From: Isoetes taiwanensis
Lineage: Eukaryota > Streptophyta > Lycopodiopsida > Isoetales > Isoetaceae
DNA: 64,000 nt
NCBI GenBank assembly: GCA_021234155.1
Contig: JAJEKV010000017.1
Coordinates: 6,181,901 to 6,245,900 of the forward strand
Direction of reading: 5' to 3'
Every line of letters starts with the position of its first letter. Position 1 is the stretch's first letter. The notes beneath the pieces were generated by a model. The model had not been told where the DNA came from. It did not search any database and was given only the letters and a program-made list of their open reading frames with translations. A program made the position numbers and the translations under genes. Below, one piece after another: positions 52,857 to 64,000 of this stretch.

Positions 52857-54854
52857 TTGCTTCATCCTTTGGCAGTCGAAGTGATGGAGTTTCCTGATCT
52901 AGCGCTAAACTCATAAAACATGACTCTGAACTCATGTTTCTACACTATATATGTGGCACCCGAGATATACAATAGACACATTTACATTGGGATTTAATTC
53001 ATTCCTTTAAAAAGAAATTCCTAAATATATACTCCCTTAGGTTCTCATCCACCCCGTCTCTCGTTTGATTCCTCTTGCTTGCTATATATTCCTTGTTCTG
53101 GTTGATTCCGAGGTTCCTTGAATTACTGCTACTATAGTTGGAGTGGTGTTCATGTCTGATTTGAGCTCGTCATCTGAAGTTGCAAGGAATATTTCCCGAT
53201 GTGCCCCTTAGAATCGAATTTACTCCTACTTCAATGTATTACCCAGCGTGTGGGGTGTGGTGATTGCTCGGCGTCTCTGCATGAGGTGTGTACTTGCAAG
53301 GTCGAAGACGTGCCTCGTCGTTGATCGCTTGTGTAGGATCACCTGATTGATGTAGGCGGCCAGTCTTGCATGCATTCGAAGCTCTGAGAAGGTGACTAGC
53401 AGGTACACGGTCTCTTTTCCTCGTAGACTAAGCGTGGATCTTGTTGCTTGGGCTTTCTTCAAGATACCTCCCATGTGTCTGGAAGTGTAGCCATCTCTAT
53501 TGCACATATCATCGCTCAACGGGTCGCATTTGAATGATCTATCGCTACTGGGTGGGTCGTCCCCTCTATCCTTTGAGTCCGGTCCACTCGAACTATTTGA
53601 TTGAAGCACTGAAGTCGTCCTTCCTTTGATTTCCAGTCGAATCTGGAACTGAACTCTTGTTCGAACGAAATATTCTCCTTCTTGATCTTGCCTTAGCGTT
53701 GGCATAGGCCTTCAAGTCGAAGATGTACCTCCCTTGATATGTGTCTCCTCTCCATCATGATCTTCTCTTTCTGGAATCGGTGAAGTTGTGAAAGTTTTCC
53801 TACTGGTACTAGGGAGCTGGAAGCTCATCCTGGTCGGCCTTGGGTGCTTGCAGTTGTCTAGCTTAGTTGCTCCTTTTGTTGACGTTGCGTGACATCCCCT
53901 TGAGCTGCTAGACTACAAGATCCTGGTGGTCCTCCTCCAGTTTCTATGCGCTCCTGTGTCACTATGATTCTCCTTTCGACGGGAGATTGTGCTCTTTGAC
54001 CTTAGCTCGCGATGCTAATGTAGGCATCGATGTCTACCATCCTCCTCTTTTTGTCTGTCTGTACGTCGGCTGGGTCTTCAATGTCTTCAAGATGTTGTGC
54101 CTCTTGCTCTTCTGTGACTCTAACCTCGTACCATCTATCCTAGAGTTTAGGGCTCAGGCCAAACGCCTGGTTGAAAGGCTCACCTACCACATTCTCAGCT
54201 CTAGGGTCCATATGACTGCAGGAAAGGGACTAAGAAAACAACTTAAAGCTAAAAAAAGACTTGTAAGGTCCTAATGGGGGTGTGCTTCTATAGACAAACT
54301 CTATTTTTCAGATTTTAGGGTTTGAGAAGTTTTGATCATTTTGTGGCAGGGTATGACATTTTAGCAAAGTAATTTGAAATTAAGTGTGTTCTAGGCAGTC
54401 TAGGGTTCATAACCCATTTCATGGAATTTGGACAAATTCTAAAAGCAAAAAGTTATATTCACAGGAATGGCATGCCAAAAGCTACTCACGGTTAATGCGC
54501 TTTGGGGCACGACCCTAAAGAGTGGGTTAACAAACATACATAGTGGTGGCCCTATTTAGTCAAACTTATCTAAACGGATGTGGGGATCAAAGCATGATGG
54601 TCTCTCACCGCCCTGGGTATGCAAGATTGACTCTTATTTGCCCGGTTGGGTAGGACCGCTTTTGATCGAAATGCCTCCACGATTAAGCGGGGCGGCCTAA
54701 AATTTGGGTTGTCTTTCGGCGCTATCTGGTGAACAATTTTTCACAGTTTGGTGTAAATTTAGTTCAACGGTTTCAATTCTTCGCTGTTTAAAGCAGCATA
54801 TACAAAAAATGAGAAAAATTTCCCACTTTTCGGTTTGAGAGTTACTAAGTTAGT
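52857..54854 (-). other. Decayed chromovirus-like sequence (gag side)
   Basis: Continuation of the sequence interrupted by the TIR element. The longest minus-strand frame, 53705-53226, is basic (KAQATRSTLSLRGKE, LILHKRS-type) and may be gag remnants, but I see no diagnostic motif. The remainder has nothing I can support. Confidence 0.3.
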
Positions 54855-55280
54855 ACTTTCGGGGAGCATGGCGGTGCTGCTCTGGTGTCCGAGAACAGCG
54901 CCGATACCAGCGTGGCGTCCTACTCATATCACTCCGCGTTATCTGGCGGGAGATTACATCCCCAGCCGACTCCCATCAGCACGTCTGAGCCCACTACTTT
55001 GCCAACCGAGGTTCGATTGGGAAGAGAGTGAAGGGTCATTGCCTGACATCTCCCCGGCCCTACCTAAACTGCGGGCGTAAACATATATGTAAGTACAAAT
55101 ACATCCCACATCACACTGACCATCCGAGGATGGCTCACCACACTCTGCATAGACAAGATGGGTACATCACATATGGAATTCACCACCCATGACTCCGGAC
55201 TGAGAGGAATGACCCCAACGTCTTGGGTCTCCATAAGTCATCATGAGACGAAATTCATGGCAAATGGTTGGTGGCATAAG

Positions 55281-58200
55281 TCTTGAGAATATGAATTTAA
55301 GAATGAAGATATTAAGTGAGAAACCAAGCTGAAATCTTAGAGCGAATTATTCATTGAATATTTGAAGGTTCAATGGTAACAATTTTGTGACTCACGTTGG
55401 AAACGACCCTAAGTCTAGCTCGGTCAGGCAGGTGAAACAAGCGCATAGATCTATAGTAATGGCCGGGTTATTGGAAGGGTAAGATCACGGGGATTGCGGA
55501 TTGCGGTGATCATAATACATTAGTGAAACATTCTTTACTGTATAGAGTAGATTGATCAAAATTCTAGTCGAGCCCGAAACATTGAGATATGATATTATTG
55601 AAGTTTGTTTGAGTTTAACCTTGTTTGTGACATTGTTTATTTTTCTAAGAGTTTAGTTAAGTTTTATTTGAAGCATTTTTTATAAGGAACTATCTTTCGG
55701 TGGTATCGAGCCTATTAAACAATGTCACACGTTTTGGAGCTACTCTTTTGAGCTCAGAGTAGATGTATTCAGAAGTGTAAGGGTTTTCAGATTTGGGAAA
55801 GAGAGAGTTAAAGAAGTTTTACAATTTGAAGGATTGTGGTATATCATTGAATTTTGGTACTAATGAGAATGATAAAAATAGCAGGTTCTGCGATGGGAGA
55901 AACTTCAACAACCGTCCGGAAGAATCAAGCGCAAAATCCAAAGGGGTTAGTGTCGGCGGTGATAAGGTAAGTGAGTTAAAAATAAACCAGGGCTAAAGCT
56001 ATAATCATGCAAAGTTGCACCAAGCATAATGTTGAAGGCGAGGGATTTGAGTCCTGGTAGAGAGGCATGGAAGTATCAGTGAAACTTATGAGGCAGAAAC
56101 ATCCCGGGTTGATGTTTTTGGAAAAGGAGATTAGGAAGATGAAATTTATTGACAAGGTAGACTTGACCACAATGTTTCATAAGTTTGATTATCTTTGTGC
56201 AGGACTTGGCGGTGGTGTAAGGTATATCGGTGAGCCACGGATCTTAACAATTTCCTAAAATGTTTAGCAACTATGGACATTAGCCCTGATAGTAAAACGG
56301 TTGCTAGAACTAAGGAGGGAGAGGTGACGGATAATAAAGCCCCGAAATAGTAAATTTAGCAGACATTAATAGAATAGAATAGTTTTTATAAGTCACAGGA
56401 CCAATCGGCCTATGGGACGGAAAGGGCCTTAACAAACTTATTCTTTACATCAAAGGGTTAATGATATTGATGATGAAGATTCAATGATGTTGGTTTGTAA
56501 AGAAAGAAGGCCTCTAGCCAGCAAAGGTATGAGCCATTCGTACATCTTTATGGGTGTGGGAAGCAGGACATTTGAAGTTCAATTGTCCTAGGGATATCAA
56601 AATGTGAAAACATGTTATACATGTGGAGGTGGGACATTTTGCATCAAGTGCCCCAAGTCAAGGATGGCGGAGGCGGTGAGGAAGAGGCCGGTATAATGAT
56701 TATGCAAATAGAGGTAGGGGCCGAAGCACTAAGGCAACCAAATACTAATGTTATGTGGATTGTGATAGGAAGACTCGAGAGGAGGTAACAAATTCCTTTT
56801 ACGATTATTTGGACCGTACAAAGTTCTAAAAACATCTTTTGTTGTAGATTCGGAATTTGAAGAACAATCTTAGAGTCTCAAGTTTCTTTGGCAAGATGTG
56901 ATGAAGGCGAAGACAAGAAGCATCACGTTTGGGAGATGGCGGGTGAAAAAGAAGTGGAAGAGCTGGGCATATTAAAATTATTTGACTTACAAGGAAATCT
57001 GTAGAAAGTGAAAGTACTACATGTACCATCTATAGTAAAGAAAATTTAATCTAACAGCTGAGTCAATTAGATTGTGGTTATCGAGTTACATTTGACATGC
57101 AAATTGTGAAGGATAATAAAACATGTTTTTTGGGAGAAAAGAGTTGGTGATCTCTTTGAGTTAGATATTTTACGATAATGTGGCAGCAGTGAACCAAGTG
57201 TCAATTCTAATTATCAAACATAAGCGAACAGTTTAGGGCATACAAACATAAACAATGTAGAAAACACATTAAACAAATTGGGATACATTAATCATTTGAT
57301 GAAGATGCAAAGAATTTTTGTATGTAGGGATGCATGATAGGAAAAGCACTCAGTTACCTTTGGCGGGAGAACAAAAGGCTGAAACACCCTTTGGAATTAA
57401 TCCATCTGAGACATTTTGTGGCCCACTCAATGTAAGAAGTTATTTTGGAAAGAGGTGCTTCATTACCTTCATAGATGATTATACTAGAAAAGCTAAAATG
57501 CTGTTTGAGGAAAAAAAAAATGAAGTAAAGCTTCAAAGGAATATGTGGAATGAGTAGAAGAGAAACAAATTATAAAATAAAATGTTTAAGGTCGGGGTGA
57601 AGGTATATCTCAAAGAATTTTAGAGCCTTTTGCATTGAGAAGGGGATCAAAAGGAGGCAATTAACATGGGATATTCTCCCCAGCAGAATGGGTAGCAAAG
57701 AAAAGAATTGAACATGTCTAAATGCGGTTAGGCGATACTGAAAAGCATCTTGGATTACCAAACATGTTATGGGAAGAAGCACTAAGGCGCAGTTTATATA
57801 CAAAAGCAGGGGTTCGAGTTCTAGTATTGAGGGGAAGTGCGGGGAGGCGGTGGTCTAAAGATGCCATCATATGAAAAATTTAGGACGGTTTGCTTGTATC
57901 GTGCACGATCGGAAGGTTGAAGTAAAATTAGATGTGGAGCTTTAATTTGCTTTTTTAATTGGGTATGATGAGGAATCTAAGGCATATAGGTTTTATGTGC
58001 CAAGTAAAGCGAAAGATAGTGATAAGCCTTGAGGAGATGTTGTATTCTCTAAGAACAATTGTATAAGTTTTAAAAGTAAAGCGAGGAAAATAAAAGGAAG
58101 CCAGAGGCAACAGCAAGAAACTGGGACCGAGGATACTTGAACTTATTAGTGAGCAGTGATGGGGATTCGAGATAAAGTAACTTCATGAGACTTAACGGAT

Positions 58201-60404
58201 AATAATCTTAATGTCGGGAAGTGGTACAAGAAGAAATTATTCTTTGGTAGATAAGAAAAAGAATAATGAAGGAGAAAGGGTGAAGGGGAATTGACGGATA
58301 AAGGGAATTGGGTTGATGAGTTGGGAAGAAGATAAAGCTGATGGAAAAAGCAGAGGTTGGAGACAATAGGATGAAGAGGCGTCCCACATTTGATGGCAAT
58401 GGAAAATAATGTGCCTCAAACATATAAGGGAAGCAATGAATGATAAAGCAGGTAATCAATGGCAAAATGCTATGGAGAAGAAATGGCGTATTTAAGCGGT
58501 ATTTAAGTAGTGACCGGCCAGGAAGATAAAAATCGTGGGTAACGATGTTTTTAAGATAAAGGAGCTTCGGATGGTTCAAAAAAAATTCAAAATTAGGCGG
58601 TTGCTCGGGGGATTTACTCTCGACAAAGGGAGTTGACTATAATGACACCTATTCTGTCGTGAAATTATCAAGCATAAAATTATACTAGCTTTAGCAAACT
58701 CAATGGTGAAGTCCATCCACATGGATCAATGAGCTTGCATTCGTCACGGAATTAGAGAAGAAATTTACATGATACCACCTGCAGGATTTGAAAAAAGAAG
58801 AACAAAGTTTGGAAGTTAAAGAGGTGATATACGGGCTTAAACAATCACGAGCATGGTACACTTGCATGAATAAATATCGGCGAGCAGGGGATTTATAAAG
58901 TTAAATGGAGATGGAATTTATATATATACAAGCGGCATGAACACTTTTGCATAATTCGCTCTATATGATGATTGTGTAATGTTTTCTAATGGATTGTCTA
59001 GGAAACACCGCAGTTGCTCAAATCGAGGTTTTAAAATGCAGTTGGAAATTAAAAATTCTTGGGCATTAAAGTGGTGAGGATCGTCTTTGGGAAAACCATC
59101 AACATGATCCAGAGTGATTATATTCAAGGTATGCTTAATAGATTTAAAATGGTGAGGAATGTAATGTTGTAAACACACCTCTGGTCCCGAGGACCTGAAT
59201 CGATTAAAAAAATGTGCCCCTCATTTGTTGAAGAGGTTGAATATGAAGCATGTTCCTTATAGAAGTCCTAATTGAGATATACGCATTTATACGGAGCATG
59301 AAGACTTGACATTAGCACTACGGTTAATCTATTAGAGGCAAGGTATAATAATAATCCAGGAAGGCAATAGAGCCAAACATATTTTAGAGATATTTAAAAG
59401 GATCTATAGATACGATGGAATAACATTTTAAAGAATCTTTGGAGATATAACATTGATGCATACTCTGATCTGCAATTTGAGGGAGGAGATATAGATCGAG
59501 GCATTGACATGGGTTATGTGATTATGATTGGCGGAATCGATTGAGTTGGAAGTCTGGCAGAATCACGTGGCTTTGTCTAGCAGTGCGAAGCGAGGAATAC
59601 ATAGCCTTGACCTTGGGCGCCAAAGAAATGTGCTTGGGTGAAGTAGACTTATAGAAGAAATTGGTGTAAGCATGGTGCTACTTCATTACCAGTGCGATAG
59701 TGCAAGTGGAATAGCTAGGTCAAAATCCGATTAACTTCATAGAAAGGTCCTGGCTTTAGAGATGAAATGACACTTTATAAAGGGAGATGGTTCGAGAGAA
59801 AATTAATGTGAGTCAAATATGTTCCCTCTGAGAAGGCAAATGGCGAGATATTTTAACTAAGGCTCTCGGGAACCAAGATTTAACATGTTAAAACAGTATA
59901 GGTGTACGAGGAGTACGAAGCAAATAATTGAGTTATGCCGATCCTTAGGATCACAGTGAAATATTCAATGATGGGGAAGTAACAGAATATGAATTTAGAA
60001 TGGGGTATATTAAGTGAGAAACCATTGAAATCTTAAAATGATTATTCAAATTTGGAATATTTGAAGGTTCAGTTGCTTGTAATTTTGTGACTCACGTTGG
60101 AGAAACGACCTAGTCTAGCTAGAATTAGGCCGGTGGAAACAAACATAGATCTAGTAACCCATTTGAGTTATTGGAAGGGTAAGATACAGGGATTCTTTGG
60201 ATTCGCATTTGATCCCTTAATACATTAGTAGAAACATTCTTTGTATAGATCCTTTGATTGATCAAGAATTGAGTCGGTAAAACATTGAAGATATGAATAT
60301 TATTGAAGTTTGTTTTGAAGTTTAACCTTGTTGTGACATTGTTTATTTTCTAAGAACTTTTAGTTAAGTTTTGTTGAAGCATTTATAAGGAACTATCTTT
60401 CAGC
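55281..60404 (+). mobile_element. Ty1/copia element C, heavily decayed
   Basis: LTRs at about 55283-55693 and 59984-60404 share 'atattaagtgagaaacc', 'ttttgtgactcacgttgg', 'ttattggaagggtaaga' and 'ataaggaactatctttc'. The left LTR is followed by TGGTATCGAGCC, a primer-binding site with one base lost. Inside, in plus-strand copia order: zinc-knuckle trace (about 56600), integrase (FCGPLNVRSYFGKRCFITFI, DDYTRK at 57410-57490), RT (MIPPAGFEKK-type and VIYGLKQSRAWY in shifted frames near 58770-58860) and an RNase H tail. No frame is intact. Confidence 0.7.
57318..57557 (+). pseudogene. Element C integrase core fragment
   Basis: GINPSETFCGPLNVRSYFGK followed by RCFITFIDDYTRKAKM is the start of the copia integrase core, with the first catalytic Asp in FIDDYTRK. 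Frameshifted on both sides. Confidence 0.75.
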
Positions 60405-61515
60405 TGAAGCATGGCTTAGGGTAATCCACTCCATCCACCTCACAGCACACTTTCGGAGTAGGTTGAAAAGTCTTGGAGACTTGGTACATGGCCGCCAGGA
60501 TGCATAGCGGAGGGGCTACTTGGGTTACATCTCCCGTTCCGATGGGGAAACGTGAGGGATTGCTCTCCCACGAGGTTGGCATGGTAGCTCAAGATGACTA
60601 GTCCATGGAGTCTACCCCAAGGTGTCGAACCCATACACAAAGCCCCGCCTTGCACGTAGTGGCAGGGGCATTAGGTCTAGTGCTGCTGTGGTCCCAGGAG
60701 TAGAGCTACTACGGAGGACGTGATCATGAGCTTGGGACTTTTTCCTTGTAAGCCGGTCTGGTCCCTCACCTGACGGGTTTGGCTCTTGTACCTGAGGGGC
60801 AGGTGTGGTGCATTAGAGGGCCTAGCTGAGAACATCAGCACATACTGCCTAGGCTTTTTAAGGCCTCTATCCCCCTTCCACAATACAATGATTCCCAGAG
60901 ATCATCATCACATACATATCATAGAAGAACTAAAGAATAAGATTTAATCTAAATCACGAGTTAGGTTCTTTAGTTGTGACAGAGTATCTAGAGGTCTAGA
61001 ATGAACATGATGGGCAATTCAATAGGCTAAGCCCGCCTCTATGCAGGGTGGATTGGGCTATTGCAGTTGGCCAAGCTCTGATACAGCTTGCTCCTTTTTG
61101 CTCCCGAGCATCCATCTTTGCTGAGAGCGCTTGAAGATGAAACTAGAAAGGAAGGCGATGAGTTAGGGCTGCTTTCAGACGGACTTGAGTCGAGATTGGC
61201 TGCTGGGTAAACAAAATGGAGCTCTAAATGGGCGCGGGGCGAAAAATGAAAAGTTAGAAGGTTCCCTACTTGCGCCCATAGACTATAAGTTAGGATAGGG
61301 TTTCCAGTAGCCATAGTATGGGATAAATGGGTGTGGCCCACTTGTCTATATTAATTAGAGAGTGGGCTAAAGTGTACACATGAATAAGTATTACTTACGG
61401 ACTTGCAAGTTACTTTAGGGTGCTGCCCCGCTTAGCTACGTCGGCGTACCGTCAATCGGGATGGGCGTGTGCGGCGTGACAGCTTGATGCGATGCGTCAC
61501 AGGACCGCATCTGCA

Positions 61516-63200
61516 CATCGCTGCGGGCGATCCGCAACAGAAGAGGAAGACAAGGAGGCCAAAGCATTGAACAAGTTCCGGCCAGAGTAGCCAAGCTGGT
61601 GAAGATTCCATGATTTTGTTTCCTAATGAGATTGGCTTAGCGCCTATACGAGGGGAGTCGAGGTGTGAAATGGCATGAACCGGGACTAAGCGCAAGTAAG
61701 GAACCCTACGAGGAATGTCACCTCGAGTTGTGTGGAATTGAAGAAGTTGCTGAACTGGGTTTATAAAACCTTGTGCCTCCCGTTGGGCGTAATCGTATTT
61801 ATCGAAGAAAGATGAAGTCTCGGAATATGCATTGACTATCATTGAACAAGCACATCAAGAACAAGTATCGCTGCCCGTCCGGATAGTTTGATGGATCGGT
61901 GCAAAAGAACAAGTTTTCAGATGGGCTTAAGGTCAGAAGCTACCATCGGATCGGGATCAAAGAAGAAGATATTTATAAAGGTGCATTCATGACGAGATAT
62001 AGCCACTACGAGTTTATAGTGATGCCATTTGGGTTGTCAACGACAGCATTCATAGATGATGTTTTAAATGAGTTCTGAACTTCGTTCATCATGGTTTTCT
62101 TTGAATGACATTTTAGTCTACATCAAATACTTGGAGGAGCATGCCCAAGACTTGAGGAAGGCACTTGAAAAGTTGAGGAGAGGCATCAAGCGATCTTGAA
62201 GCTATCCAGTGTCGCCATCATCGAAAGAGTAGAATACTTAGGGCATGTATTATAAGCGGAAGGATTTCCTGGTACCAGGTCATGATGGTGATTGGCTGCA
62301 AGGAAGAATATCCTTAAAGTGAGGAGCTTGATGGGTTAGCGGTCATTATAAGTTGTCGGGAACTTTCTGGAGGTAGCGACCTTTGCTATTGGATATCATC
62401 AAAATTTGGAAGATAAAGATTGGGTGAGCCATTGTAGAAGGCCCATGCGATTATTTGAGACATTGAAAAATTGCTTCAACTGCTAATGGACCTCATCAAA
62501 GGCGAAGAAGATAAAAGATTGGGTGGAAGCCATTGGCCGAAGGCCCTGGGTATTTGAAGAGCTGAAAATGGCACAAGTTGCGCAATCTTAGCATTGCAAA
62601 TCTAGAAGGATAAGTTGGTGTGAGCGATGCTTCCGCCAAAGAGATTGCAACAAGGGCGTTTGATGCGGAGAAGGGGTGGTAACATATGATTCCAAGAAGA
62701 TGAGCAACGTCGAAGCAGCTGCAACAAAGCTGGGAGTTGCTAGCGAGTGGGCAGGCGTTGAACAGCGGGACCCTATATGGAGGAGGGACATTATATGGAC
62801 CTAAATCTGAGTATCTTCACCCAGCCACTAACGAGACAAAGGGGAAGTGGATGGGTTCTGGAGAATCACGATTTTGACGCCATTATACAAGCCAAGCAAG
62901 CTCACGCGTGATTGGAGGCACCCCTTGACGACAAAGTCTGTGCCGTATCAGCATAGTAGTGAGTTTGGCAAGAAGATAGAAGGATACGCCAGCAGATGAG
63001 ACTTTGAGAAGCATAGGCAAGTCTTTCCCAAGGCGAAACGAGACAAAGAGGCTGGCAATTTTAGAAGGGAAAAGGCTAACCTATTGTACCATAAGAACAG
63101 GTGTGCATACTAGAGTCATCACCGGAGTGGGGAAGTTGTACTCAATGACACATACAATAGCTCAATAGCCCGGTACGGTTTCATGAAACCTGCTTCAAGC
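61516..63200 (+). pseudogene. Gypsy reverse transcriptase and RNase H remnants
   Basis: Plus-strand traces in all three frames: [20 protein letters not shown] then [19 protein letters not shown] (about 61955-62075, RT palm), IERVEYLGHVL (62225-62250), a CSDAS-like RNase H start near 62620 and ERQRGSGWVLENHDFDAII near 62835. Order and strand fit the missing pol of gypsy P, whose protease ends at 41300. Confidence 0.6.
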
Positions 63201-64000
63201 TAAGTAGCTACTCTTGGCTTTGGCATGAAGCAGAATAGCCAAGTACATTCGAGAATCTTGATATACCCGTGAGGCAAATGAGAACAACTGTTCCGGGGCG
63301 GCCGGTCATTACCGATTTTGATGATAGCATGGGCTCCCAGAATGAGACCAGCCATAATGGTAGTAGTCTAAAGTTGTAAAATAGAACATTTTGTGTAGGA
63401 ACATGGATATGGCATTGGATGTCGTCGTGTTGTACAAGGGATCTTTTGAAATACATGTGTGGGATGCCAGAAATAATGCTGATAGGGATTAGAGTTCCTT
63501 GGGTGCATTTTGCTTGTGCCTCTTCACACATCAGACAGAGTTTGTTGATGGTACGACATATCCTTTTCAATTGGATGGTAGAATGAACATATAGATCGGG
63601 ATGCCCGAAGATATGTTGAGAATTATGTGGAGCGACGTCAGGAAACTAGGACGTTCCATTATACATGTCCTCAACGTCTGCATTCGCGATTAGCTGCAGC
63701 TACAATTCTTAACCAGGTGCCAGCTGTCATGTTGATATCCGGATTATTAATAGGTGGAAATGCGGTCATCTTCTGGCAAAATAAAACTACATATAATGAG
63801 ATCTAAAGTCAAACAGCTCATGATTGCTCAGTGATATCATCTAGGTCTCTGACCTCTCAGATGGTGTTGGAACAGGAGCCAGACGTAACAGTTCATCCAG
63901 GTTCTTCTGAGGTCTCATTTTTCAGCCTGTTGGAAGCAGCCCTCCCAATTCATGAACATCCTGAGTCGACAATCTTGGTAGGCAGGCGTGGTGAGGTGAT
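63201..64000. other. End of window, no gene I can support
   Basis: Could be the gypsy integrase part. A plus-strand hydrophobic run (PAVMLISGLLIGGNAVIFW near 63718-63775) and a later stretch (LEAALPIHEHPESTILVGRR) look protein-like but have no start and no family I recognise; the sequence is cut by the window edge. Confidence 0.25.

Larger units (their letters stand above)
54860..61515 (-). mobile_element. Second chromovirus LTR, split by copia element C
   Basis: 54860-55280 matches 41302-41690 and 60405-61515 matches 41690-42850, with the join at 'ggcataag / aagcatggcttaggg'. Shared segments include 'aacatatatgtaagtacaaa' and 'ggatgcatagc...ggggctact'. The two LTR copies differ mainly by small insertions and deletions. 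Confidence 0.65.

Overview
The window looks like nuclear DNA of a land plant: spliced genes with GT-AG introns, plant-type Ty1/copia and Ty3/gypsy retrotransposons primed by initiator-Met tRNA, Helitron-like ends and MITEs. The best host gene is a canonical cGMP-dependent protein kinase (PKG) with several cyclic-nucleotide-binding domains and no PP2C part. From general knowledge this type is found in green algae, bryophytes, lycophytes and ferns and not in seed plants, so a seed-free plant (fern, lycophyte or bryophyte) is my inference.

0-5 kb holds two minus-strand genes (a small unknown protein and a Myb/SANT-like DNA-binding protein), then a truncated LINE fused to a partial tandem copy of the last two PKG exons. 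5.3-5.75 kb is a foldback MITE. 6.05-26.7 kb is the PKG gene on the minus strand. I could join 20 coding exons with consistent phases into one uninterrupted 1038-residue frame: four cyclic-nucleotide-binding domains (first and fourth look competent, second and third degenerate) and an AGC kinase domain. Intron 8 is 10.9 kb because a copia element (14281-22503) sits in it, itself carrying a nested, oppositely oriented, non-autonomous LTR element (18817-22150). Both have 5-bp target-site duplications.

27.4-33.9 kb holds the remains of a plus-strand gene placed head to head with PKG. A second copia element (27519-32499) splits its first coding exon; two later exons are visible at 33.6-33.9 kb.

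34-64 kb is a deep nest of mobile elements. A plus-strand gypsy element (gag and protease at 34-41.3 kb, probably RT/RNase H at 61.5-63 kb) is interrupted by a Helitron-like element (34981-39199) whose two ends coincide with a ~388-bp direct repeat, and by a minus-strand chromodomain gypsy (chromovirus; LTR 41302-42850, integrase and chromodomain 43.7-44.5 kb). The chromovirus in turn contains a TIR element (48614-52852) with a polypurine block and a palindromic minisatellite, and its second LTR is split by a third, decayed copia element (about 55.28-60.40 kb). The 44-64 kb stretch is full of small indels.

The window therefore reads as one intact, unusual signalling kinase surrounded by, and tolerating, layered transposon insertions, with a neighbouring gene that did not survive.
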